DNA of 18,304 bases, from positions 1 through 18,304 of the forward strand of contig CALGBT010000006.1 of assembly GCA_937884235.1 (NCBI GenBank). Reading direction: 5' to 3'. Of this stretch, positions 1-6,613 are shown piece after piece. Source of the stretch: an uncultured Pseudomonadota bacterium (lineage in GTDB: Bacteria > Myxococcota_A > UBA9042 > CAIXZC01). The stretch's first letter is position 1, and the number at the start of each line of letters is the position of its first letter. A program made the translations under genes and the position numbers. The notes beneath the pieces are model-generated. The model was not told the origin of the DNA, ran no database searches, and worked only from the letters and a program-made list of their open reading frames with translations.

Positions 1-1
1 A

Positions 2-886
2 GTCCTGGCCGTAGGTCGTGATGCCAAGGAAATGCTGGGCAAAACTCCCGGTAATATCGTGGCCATCCGACCCATGAAGGATGGCGTTATCGCTGATTTC
101 GCGGTGACCGAGGCGATGCTGCGTTACTTCATCAACCGAGCTCATAACCGCCGGACTCTGGTGCGGCCTAGGATCATCATCTGCGTGCCCTTCGGGATCA
201 CCGAGGTGGAGAAGCGGGCGGTGAAAGAGTCCGCCGAGTCGGCCGGGGCGCGTGAGGTCTACCTCATTGAAGAGCCCATGGCCGCTGCAATTGGTGCCGG
301 TCTGCCCATTACTGAACCTTCTGGCAATATGGTGGTGGACATCGGCGGAGGGACCACCGAGGTCGCGGTCATTTCGCTGTCGGGGATTGTCTTCTCCCGC
401 TCGGTGAAGGTGGGCGGTGACAAGATGGACGAGGCCATCATTCAGCATATGAAGCGCAAGTACAATCTCCTTATTGGCGAGCGAACCGCAGAGCGGATCA
501 AATGCGAGATCGGCACTGCCTATCCCACCGATGAGGTGCTCACCATTGAGGTCAAGGGCCGTGACCTGATCCGTGGCGTGCCCAAGACGATAGTCGTCAA
601 CTCCGACGAGATCCGCGATGCCTTTGCCGACCCCATTAGTGCCACTATCGAGGCCATCCGGTCGGCGTTGGAGGGTACCCCGCCGGAGCTCTCAGCCGAC
701 ATCGTGGACAAGGGCATTGTGCTTACCGGGGGCGGCTCTCTGCTTAGGAATTTGGACAAGTTGATCCGCGAAGAGACCGGGCTGCCAGTCGCTTTGAGCG
801 ACGACCCTATCAGTGCAGTGGTTCTTGGAGCTGGCAAAGCCCTTGATGAACTGGATCTGCTCAAGGACGTAACCATCCCGGCCTGA
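2..886 (+). CDS. mreB: Rod-shape-determining protein MreB (5' end missing)
   Basis: Bacterial actin homologue that polymerises under the inner membrane and positions the elongasome. The reading frame is already open at base 2 and reads VLAVGRDAKEMLGKTPGNIV, which is internal MreB sequence, so the true start lies upstream of the window and the ATG at 32 is not the start. Visible actin-fold signatures are the phosphate-2 motif VDIGGGTTEVAVIS (about 337-380) and the adenosine-loop motif LTGGGSLLRNLDKLI (about 721-765). The C-terminus, ending near DLLKDVTIPA, has the usual MreB length and is intact. The gene is followed 29 bases later by mreC and heads a classic mreBCD-mrdA-rodA cluster. There is no sign of decay. 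The identification is firm; only the N-terminal part is unseen. Confidence 0.96.
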   Translation, partial: VLAVGRDAKEMLGKTPGNIVAIRPMKDGVIADFAVTEAMLRYFINRAHNRRTLVRPRIIICVPFGITEVEKRAVKESAESAGAREVYLIEEPMAAAIGAGLPITEPSGNMVVDIGGGTTEVAVISLSGIVFSRSVKVGGDKMDEAIIQHMKRKYNLLIGERTAERIKCEIGTAYPTDEVLTIEVKGRDLIRGVPKTIVVNSDEIRDAFADPISATIEAIRSALEGTPPELSADIVDKGIVLTGGGSLLRNLDKLIREETGLPVALSDDPISAVVLGAGKALDELDLLKDVTIPA

Positions 887-915
887 CGCGGGCTTAGACC
901 CGGCTGGAAACTGCC

Positions 916-1785
916 ATGAAACAGCGTTCCGGACGTCTCAGAGTTGCATTGCTCTCCTTGTTATTGCTGGTGGTCCCACTTTTCTCAATGTATTTCCACG
1001 GTCGTACCGACCGTTCGCAGACATTGCTGGAGACACTGCTCGTCAACACGACTGGCCCCGGGCAGAACGTAATGCATAACACGTTTGCGTCAGTGGTCGG
1101 ATTCTGGAAGAGTTACTTCTACCTGGTCGATGTCGAAGAGCAGAACCTCGAGTTGCGTGGGGAGTTGGACAAGTTCAAGCTGATGGCCTCCCGGGCCAGA
1201 GGATTGGAAGAGGAGAACCGGCGTTTGCGGGGTCTGCTTGATTTCCGGAAGGAGCATTTTGAGTTGGAAATGAGCAGCGCCCGGGTTATCGCCCGGGAGA
1301 CCTCTCCCTTCTTCAGTGTCTCGCGAGTCCGGCTTGACCAGGGCGAGGAAGACCGAATCGGGGCCTCGCAGCCGGTGGTTACTGCGGCCGGCATCGTTGG
1401 CCGGATCGAGAAGGTGGCTGGCGATTTCTGTGATGTCATGCTGCTCACTGATTCACGCAGTCGCATTGATGTTTCCATTCCCGGCAAGGGTATCTCAGGA
1501 GTCATGGAAGGTACCGGGGACTCGTTGCCGGTGCTGCGCTTTCCCTTTCAAAAGAGCCGTCCCGAGAAGGGGGACCTCTTGATTACCACCGGGCATGACC
1601 GGGTCTTTCCGAAGGGACTCGTGGCAGGCTATGTGGCGACGGACAATGTCAAACAGGTGGGCACGCAATTGGAGGTGCAGGTGGAGCCGGCAGTTCAACT
1701 ATCGGCGCTGCAGGAGGTTTTCATCGTGGTGCAGCATCCCGGCACTACTCCGGCTCGCGACCTGTGGGAAGAGGTGCAGCAATGA
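916..1785 (+). CDS. mreC: Rod-shape-determining protein MreC
   Basis: Bitopic inner-membrane protein whose periplasmic part links MreB/MreD to PBP2 and activates it. It has 289 residues. A basic start (MKQRSGRLR) leads into one membrane helix at about residues 9-27 (VALLSLLLLVVPLFSMYF). A coiled coil follows at about 72-110 with heptad leucines and glutamates (EEQNLELRGEL..., LEEENRRLRGLL). The beta-rich MreC domain runs from about 120 to 275 and includes the typical stretches VVTAAGIVGRIEKV and LLTDSRSRIDVSIPG. The ribosome-binding site before the ATG is poor, which fits coupling to mreB 29 bases upstream. The stop overlaps the mreD start (ATGA at 1782-1785). Length and layout are normal for the family. 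Confidence 0.95.
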   Translation: MKQRSGRLRVALLSLLLLVVPLFSMYFHGRTDRSQTLLETLLVNTTGPGQNVMHNTFASVVGFWKSYFYLVDVEEQNLELRGELDKFKLMASRARGLEEENRRLRGLLDFRKEHFELEMSSARVIARETSPFFSVSRVRLDQGEEDRIGASQPVVTAAGIVGRIEKVAGDFCDVMLLTDSRSRIDVSIPGKGISGVMEGTGDSLPVLRFPFQKSRPEKGDLLITTGHDRVFPKGLVAGYVATDNVKQVGTQLEVQVEPAVQLSALQEVFIVVQHPGTTPARDLWEEVQQ

Positions 1786-2306
1786 AAGGGGCACTGCGCT
1801 TCGTCCTATATCTGTTGTTGGGATACCTCCTGTTGAGCCTGGAATCTCCCATGCTCACCTCATTTCACATTCGCATGTATGCTCCCGACCCGACCCTGGC
1901 GCTGGTCATCTTTGCTGCGGTGAGCTTCGAATTAGCGCCAGCCGTGGCGTTGGCTGCCTGCCTGGGCTTGCTCAAGGATGGTTTCTCCAGCGGCGTCCCG
2001 CTGGGGATGTACGTGGAGATTTACGTGCTGGTGATGCTCGCTTGCCACGCCCTCTCCCGGCGACTGGATTACCGCAACGTCGTACTCATGACCCTGGTGG
2101 CGCTCTGCGCCAGTTTGGCCTCGTCCATGCTGTTCTTTGTCTTCTCGGCCATCTTCGACCGGGACTTCGAGCAGTTCGACCTGATCTTCCGGCTGGCCAT
2201 CCCGCAGGCTCTGATCACGGCCCCCATGGGTCCCATTGTGGCTGGGCTGGCCGGGTGGCTTGATGGCCGCCTCATTCCCCGCGACAGCGACGGTCTCTTC
2301 CGATGA
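1782..2306 (+). CDS. mreD: Rod-shape-determining protein MreD
   Basis: Polytopic inner-membrane partner of MreC in the elongasome. It has 174 residues and is almost entirely hydrophobic, with about five membrane helices (roughly residues 5-22, 36-60, 76-92, 100-124 and 138-160). The family signature is GLLKDGFSSGVPLGMY at about 62-77. I chose ATG 1782 because it forms an ATGA overlap with the mreC stop and has GAAGAGG at 1768-1774. A GTG six codons upstream (1764) is the only rival and lies deep inside mreC. The stop overlaps the mrdA start by ATGA at 2303-2306, so translation is probably coupled along the operon. Confidence 0.92.
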   Translation: MKGALRFVLYLLLGYLLLSLESPMLTSFHIRMYAPDPTLALVIFAAVSFELAPAVALAACLGLLKDGFSSGVPLGMYVEIYVLVMLACHALSRRLDYRNVVLMTLVALCASLASSMLFFVFSAIFDRDFEQFDLIFRLAIPQALITAPMGPIVAGLAGWLDGRLIPRDSDGLFR

Positions 2307-4450
2307 ACAGCGGCATATCTATGCTGCGGGGCGACCTGCTGGAGTATCGGGCGCAGAACCGCTGGTTCGTCATGGTCATTCTGCTGGTCATGGCATTGCT
2401 CATGGGCCGCTTCTTTCAGCTTCAGGTTCTCGGCGGCAAGAAGTACGAGAAACTGGCTGAGATCAATCAGGTCAAGCGCACCCGGATCCCGCCGCGCCGG
2501 GGTACCGTCCTGGATCGCAAGGGACGGGTTCTGGCTCGCAACGTCGATCTTTACGAACTCAGCATTGTCCCTCACTACGTCGAGGACATTGATCAGACAT
2601 TGGAGCGCCTGAGAGCATTGGTTGGCCTGACCGATGACGAAATGACTCAGGCCAAGGACCGCTACTTCGCCTACGTTGGCCACAAGCACAAGCGGTTCCG
2701 TGATGTGACTGTACGGCGCTATCTCAACGGCCGCTACTGCCCTGCCGACGGAACCAGACTGGAAGAGGTCCACCCGACTCACTATGGGCATTGCAGCAAA
2801 TGTGGGAAGGAGTACATCGAACTGCCCGATTCCCAGGAGCAGTGCCCCTTTGACCATGCTAAGCTGGAGAAGACCTTCGATGGGCATAAGGCAGTTTGCC
2901 CTACGTGCTCACGCATATTCGCCTTTGGTGACCATTGCCCTGAAGACCAGACCTTACTGAGCGACGTGACCCACGCGCTGCGGTGTCCCCGGTGTCAGCA
3001 GGATTACACGGACACGGTGGCCATTCTGCGCGCGCGCCTGCATGAATTCTCCGGCGTCTACGTGCGGGAGCAAACGGTGCGGGCCTACCCCTTTGGTGAC
3101 CTTTTTGCGCACATGGTGGGCTATGTCAACGAGGTCAACGGTGAGGAAATAGCCCGACATCCGGGGGTCTATCGACCCGGCGACTACGCCGGTCGACGAG
3201 GAGTCGAACGCTCTATGGAAGAGGTCTTGCGTGGCAAGGCCGGCGAAGAGGTCACCTTTCGGGATTCCCGGGGCCGAAATCTCTCGGTGGATGGCACTGG
3301 CACTCCCTTGGCCAACTTGAAGTATGACGCGGCGGTGCCGGGTAACAACGTGGTCTTGACCCTCGATGTCGAAGTGCAGCGAATCCTTAAGGAGGCGGTG
3401 GCAGATGTTCACTCCGCTGGCATCGTCGTTATGCAGGCGCAAACTGGGGAGGTCATCGGCCTCTTCTCCACGCCCTCATTTGACCCCAACGACTGGGCAG
3501 GCCGACTCACCACCGAAAGGAAGAAGGAGTATGACCAGAATCCCTTCTATCCCATGATTAATAAGGCGACGACTGCCTTCCCTCCCGCCTCCACTTTCAA
3601 GATTGTGACTGCCCTGGCGGCGCTTAACGAGGGGATTATCACCCCCGAAACAAAGATCAACTGCCCTGGCTACTACGACTACTCCGGTCACCGTTTTGGG
3701 TGCTACAACAAGTATGGGCATGGCGATCTGGACCTTCTGCGCGGCCTGACTGCATCTTGTGACGTCTACTTCTATCGCCTGGGTGAGTGGCTCGGCATGG
3801 ACCGACTGGAGCAGTACTCGGTGCTTCTTGGCCTGGGTCGCAAGACGGGGGTGGAAATCGGCGAGGATATGGGGTTGGTGCCAAGCCGAGAATGGCATGA
3901 GCGCACCTCCAAGGGTGGTTTTCAGCCAGGCTTCACTCTCTCTACCGCGGTGGGGCAGAAGGACACTCGGGCCACGCCGCTCCAGATGGCCATGGTGCTG
4001 GCCCAGATGGTCAATGGGGGGAATCTCCTCCATCCTTTCCTGGTGGACCACATTGAGGACCAGGATGGCACTGTCGTTCGTTCGCTGCGCCGGGAACCGG
4101 GCGAGAAGATAGGTGTGCCCGACGAGTACCTGGAGTTCATCAAGAACGCCATGGTGGATACGGTGCAGGAGGACCACGGCACCGCCCATAACGCGCAACT
4201 TGAGTCAATCGTGGTGGGGGGCAAGACCGGCACTGCGGAAGCGCTGCAGGTCAAGCAGGGTGTTGACCCGTATGTCGCCCGGTGGCTGGCGGAAGACCAT
4301 GCGTGGTTTGTCGGGTTTGCACCAGCTCATGAGCCGAAGATCAGCGTCGCCATCATCGTTGAGCACGGTGGATATGGTGGCGAGGTGGCGGCTCCCATTG
4401 TTGCCAAAGTGATCTACAAGTTATTCTCACGCAATCTTGTGCCTGACTGA
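2303..4450 (+). CDS. mrdA: Penicillin-binding protein 2 (elongation transpeptidase) with cysteine-rich insertion
   Basis: Class B PBP that cross-links peptidoglycan in the side wall with RodA; the catalytic part is periplasmic. It has 715 residues, about 80 more than E. coli PBP2. A membrane helix lies at about 22-43. The pedestal begins at about 57 (RTRIPPRRGTVLDRKGRVLA), and the head segment ends with VRAYPFGDLFAHMVGYVNEV at 259-278. The transpeptidase motifs are all present: SxxK as S430-T-F-K433, the SxD/SxN motif as S485-C-D487 followed by VYFY, and KTGT at 641-644. The extra length is a nine-cysteine insertion at residues 146-231 inside the head domain (separate entry). The start ATG overlaps the mreD stop. 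The gene lies between mreD and rodA as expected. PBP2 identity is secure; the role of the insertion is unknown. Confidence 0.95.
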   Translation: MNSGISMLRGDLLEYRAQNRWFVMVILLVMALLMGRFFQLQVLGGKKYEKLAEINQVKRTRIPPRRGTVLDRKGRVLARNVDLYELSIVPHYVEDIDQTLERLRALVGLTDDEMTQAKDRYFAYVGHKHKRFRDVTVRRYLNGRYCPADGTRLEEVHPTHYGHCSKCGKEYIELPDSQEQCPFDHAKLEKTFDGHKAVCPTCSRIFAFGDHCPEDQTLLSDVTHALRCPRCQQDYTDTVAILRARLHEFSGVYVREQTVRAYPFGDLFAHMVGYVNEVNGEEIARHPGVYRPGDYAGRRGVERSMEEVLRGKAGEEVTFRDSRGRNLSVDGTGTPLANLKYDAAVPGNNVVLTLDVEVQRILKEAVADVHSAGIVVMQAQTGEVIGLFSTPSFDPNDWAGRLTTERKKEYDQNPFYPMINKATTAFPPASTFKIVTALAALNEGIITPETKINCPGYYDYSGHRFGCYNKYGHGDLDLLRGLTASCDVYFYRLGEWLGMDRLEQYSVLLGLGRKTGVEIGEDMGLVPSREWHERTSKGGFQPGFTLSTAVGQKDTRATPLQMAMVLAQMVNGGNLLHPFLVDHIEDQDGTVVRSLRREPGEKIGVPDEYLEFIKNAMVDTVQEDHGTAHNAQLESIVVGGKTGTAEALQVKQGVDPYVARWLAEDHAWFVGFAPAHEPKISVAIIVEHGGYGGEVAAPIVAKVIYKLFSRNLVPD
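2738..2995 (+). other. Cysteine-rich zinc-ribbon-like insertion inside PBP2
   Basis: Codes for residues 146-231 of PBP2. Nine cysteines form three tandem units. Each has a CPxD knuckle (CPADGTRL at 146, CPFDHAKL at 181, CPEDQTLL at 212) followed 16-18 residues later by a CxxC knuckle (CSKC at 164, CPTC at 199, CPRC at 228), with aromatic and histidine residues nearby. CxxC paired with CPxDGTxL is a zinc-ribbon pattern I know from cytoplasmic deltaproteobacterial proteins. The flanks (RFRDVTVRRYL before, ILRARLHEFSGV after) read as ordinary PBP2 head sequence, so this is an in-frame insertion. In the periplasm the cysteines could bind metal or form disulfides; the sequence does not decide which. 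Confidence 0.8.
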
Positions 4451-4469
4451 GGGAGGAGCTCCAGTAATT

Positions 4470-5594
4470 ATGCAGGGAAGGCTGAAAGAGCGGAGAACCA
4501 ACTGGAATCTGATGGTGATTCCAGTCATCCTTCTACTGAGTGTCATCTCCCTTATCAACCTGCGCAACGCCGACTTCTATTCCGGCGACATCTACCATCA
4601 GAAGCAGGTCATCTGGTATCTCCTTTCGGTGATCGTTGCAGTGGTCGTGGCTGCCCTCGACCTCAAGATCTTCGAGCGCATGGCCTGGCCGATCTACATT
4701 GTCGTCGTGATCCTGCTCATCGCTACTGCTGTGGCCGGCAAAGAGGTCAACAACTCTCAGCGCTGGCTGATTCTGGGCGGAATCAGCATTCAGGCCTCCG
4801 AGTTGATGAAAGTGGCAATGATTCTCTTGCTTGCCAAGGTGCTGCGAGACAGCCATCGGCCCGAGTATCACTCCCTGCGCAGTCTCTGGAAGGTCTTCCT
4901 CCTGATTCTGGGACCGTGCGCCATGATTCTGACGCAGCCGGACCTTGGCACTACCCTTATGGTGCTCTTCGTGGCAACCATCATTATCCTCTACGAGGGA
5001 GTCCGCTGGCGCTCGCTCTTCGTGCTCCTGGGAGTTATCTTGTTGATCTTCCCCTTGAGCTGGAAGTTCGGGCTGATCAAGGAGTACCAGAAGGACCGGG
5101 TCCGGCTCTGGATGAACCCCGAGCAGTTCAAGTGGGATCCGGAGGCCAAGAAGCTGCTGGACAAGACCCTCCAGCCGGAGCAGGCGCTCTGGGCGATTGG
5201 GGCTGGCGGCTTCCTGGGCAAGGGGAGTTTCCAGGGGTCCAAGACCCGTCTGCGCTATCTGCCCGAGATGCAGACCGACTTCATTCTGGCCACGTATGCC
5301 GAGGAGCACGGGTTCCTGGGTTGCGCGTTGCTGGGGATGCTCTACACCATCCTCTTTCTCTGGGGGGCTTATGTGGCGAGGACCGCACGTGACCGCTTCG
5401 GGGTGCTCGTGGCCGTGGGCGTGACGGCCTATCTGTTCATCCAGACCGCGGCCAACATCGGCATGGTCACGGGGGCCCTGCCGGTAGTCGGTCTCACGCT
5501 ACCCTTCATGTCGTATGGAGGGAACTCATTGCTTTCGTGCATGGTAGGCATCGGCCTGCTCATGAACATCGGCCTCTACCGCGGCCGCACCTAG
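4470..5594 (+). CDS. rodA: Peptidoglycan glycosyltransferase RodA (SEDS family)
   Basis: Membrane glycosyltransferase that polymerises lipid II into glycan strands as the partner of PBP2. It has 374 residues with about ten membrane helices. SEDS hallmarks are QASELMKVA (about 108-116, with the conserved Glu at 111), the large periplasmic loop with RLWMNPEQF, the catalytic-region motif LPEMQTDFILATYAEE with the conserved Asp at about 270, and the C-terminal GLTLPFMSYGGNSLL. I chose ATG 4470, which follows GGAGGAG at 4452-4458 and lies 19 bases after the mrdA stop. An in-frame TTG at 4437 overlaps mrdA and adds a non-hydrophobic leader, so it is less likely. The stop codon lies within the first of several palindromes. 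Confidence 0.95.
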   Translation: MQGRLKERRTNWNLMVIPVILLLSVISLINLRNADFYSGDIYHQKQVIWYLLSVIVAVVVAALDLKIFERMAWPIYIVVVILLIATAVAGKEVNNSQRWLILGGISIQASELMKVAMILLLAKVLRDSHRPEYHSLRSLWKVFLLILGPCAMILTQPDLGTTLMVLFVATIIILYEGVRWRSLFVLLGVILLIFPLSWKFGLIKEYQKDRVRLWMNPEQFKWDPEAKKLLDKTLQPEQALWAIGAGGFLGKGSFQGSKTRLRYLPEMQTDFILATYAEEHGFLGCALLGMLYTILFLWGAYVARTARDRFGVLVAVGVTAYLFIQTAANIGMVTGALPVVGLTLPFMSYGGNSLLSCMVGIGLLMNIGLYRGRT

Positions 5595-5609
5595 CAGGCT
5601 ATGCCTGCT
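5593..5609. repeat. Perfect palindrome at the rodA stop codon
   Basis: AGCAGGC at 5593-5599, a three-base loop TAT, and GCCTGCT at 5603-5609 form a perfect 7-bp stem. It overlaps the last two bases of the rodA stop. No T-run follows, so it is not a standard intrinsic terminator, although it could stabilise the transcript end. Confidence 0.7.
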
Positions 5610-5610
5610 G

Positions 5611-5646
5611 CCAACGAGGGGGCTCTGCCCCCTACGCTTCCGTTGG
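5611..5646. repeat. Nested GC-rich hairpin, REP-like
   Basis: AGGGGGC (5617-5623), loop TCT and GCCCCCT (5627-5633) form a perfect 7-bp stem. It is enclosed by an outer arm CCAACG (5611-5616) pairing with CGTTGG (5641-5646), with a 7-base bulge on the 3' side. A further C-run at 5653-5658 and a G-run at 5672-5676 can also pair. The nested shape, GC content and intergenic position resemble dispersed repetitive extragenic palindromes. It may also slow transcription between rodA and the next gene. No poly-T tail is present. Confidence 0.6.
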
Positions 5647-5705
5647 TCGCTACCCCCCTTTGCGTGGATATGGGGGCTTTGGGTTTGATGAAGAGGGAGT
5701 AAAAG

Positions 5706-6470
5706 ATGACCGACAAAGACAAAAGAGGCAAAGGGGCGGTGAAGAAGAAGCTGCCGAAAGAGACGATTGCCAAGGCGCGGGACTTGGAGGTGAAGTGGAG
5801 CCTCCCCCGTCCCATCGCTCTGCAGATTGCCCAGGGTAAGCAGGATCTGACCGAGGTGCTGCAGAAGATCCAGTTGAAAGAGAAGGTGGCGCGGCTGATG
5901 GCGAGGGAGGAGATTCTCCCGGCCCTGGGTCCGCAGGTGGTGGCGGGCACCTGGACGTTGGAGCGGGCGCTCTTCCATACCCGACTGCGTGCCCGCAAGA
6001 GCGCGCCTGACTACATGCGCTGCTTTCTTGATGACTATGCCCGGGAGCAGCGGCCCATTGCGCTCAGCCTCGTCGGTGGTGAACTCGTCCAGGGGAAGGT
6101 CGTGGAGAGCAGACCTTTCGACCTGACCTTCTGCCCCCGTGATAGCTCCGACGAAACCACCATCGTCAAGCACGACATCAAGTTCTTCTTCGATGCCACC
6201 CGCCGCAAGCACCTGCTCAAGGCCATCAAGTGGGGCACCGCCGAAACCGCGATCACCTCTGACCATCTTCGCCGCATCGGGGCCCGCACCGACATCAAAG
6301 CTCGCGTCCTCCTAGAGATGCAGGAGAGCGAAAAGGCCATCGAGTGGCAGACCCTGGAAGGCGACTGCATCCGCGGCCGCATCACCTGGTTCGGCCGCTA
6401 CGAAGTCCAACTCCAGACCGCCAAAGGGGATGTCATCGTCATGCGCCACGCGGTGGCGGCGATTGCTTGA
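5706..6470 (+). CDS. Tandem Hfq/Sm-like domain protein
   Basis: A 254-residue cytoplasmic protein without signal peptide or membrane helix. The N-terminus is lysine-rich and then helical (about 17-100). Residues about 107-162 match the Hfq pattern. FLDDYAREQRPIALSLV resembles the helix and first strand of Hfq, then GGELVQGKVVES parallels NGIKLQGQIES, and IVKHDIKFFF parallels MVYKHAISTV. Residues about 208-253 repeat the pattern with AIEWQTLEGDCIRGRI, WFGRYEVQL and IVMRHAVAAI. The KH dyad of the Sm2 motif is K155-H156 in the first copy and R247-H248 in the second. I infer an RNA-binding Sm fold, possibly three subunits giving a six-fold ring. The start has a strong GAGGGAG (5693-5699). It lies 111 bases after rodA. 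The function is unproven. Confidence 0.75.
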   Translation: MTDKDKRGKGAVKKKLPKETIAKARDLEVKWSLPRPIALQIAQGKQDLTEVLQKIQLKEKVARLMAREEILPALGPQVVAGTWTLERALFHTRLRARKSAPDYMRCFLDDYAREQRPIALSLVGGELVQGKVVESRPFDLTFCPRDSSDETTIVKHDIKFFFDATRRKHLLKAIKWGTAETAITSDHLRRIGARTDIKARVLLEMQESEKAIEWQTLEGDCIRGRITWFGRYEVQLQTAKGDVIVMRHAVAAIA

Positions 6471-6613
6471 TTCGATCTCACGTTCTTGATCATCGAGGAG
6501 CAGATAATTACTCTGCCGTGATAGACCGTTGGTCGGGGTTCCAAGACTAAATGGTTGACAGCCCGGGTTCCTGGTGGCAAAACGACCAAAACTTTCAAAA
6601 CGAGGAAGGTCCC

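Noticed and set aside
5537..5839. Frame bridging the rodA end and the start of the Sm-like gene
   Set aside because: It reads through the palindromic intergenic region, out of frame with both neighbours, and has low-complexity content.
6555..6583. TTGACA (6555-6560) as a promoter for the cysteine-rich gene
   Set aside because: The -35 is perfect, but no acceptable -10 lies 16-18 bases downstream (CAAAAC is the best). The rest of the 143-base gap offers only an isolated GATAAT at 6503 without a matching -35.
6551..6613. In-frame upstream ATG of the cysteine-rich gene
   Set aside because: It would bury the signal peptide behind 21 hydrophilic residues and has no ribosome site, whereas ATG 6614 has GAGGAAGG and starts the leader.
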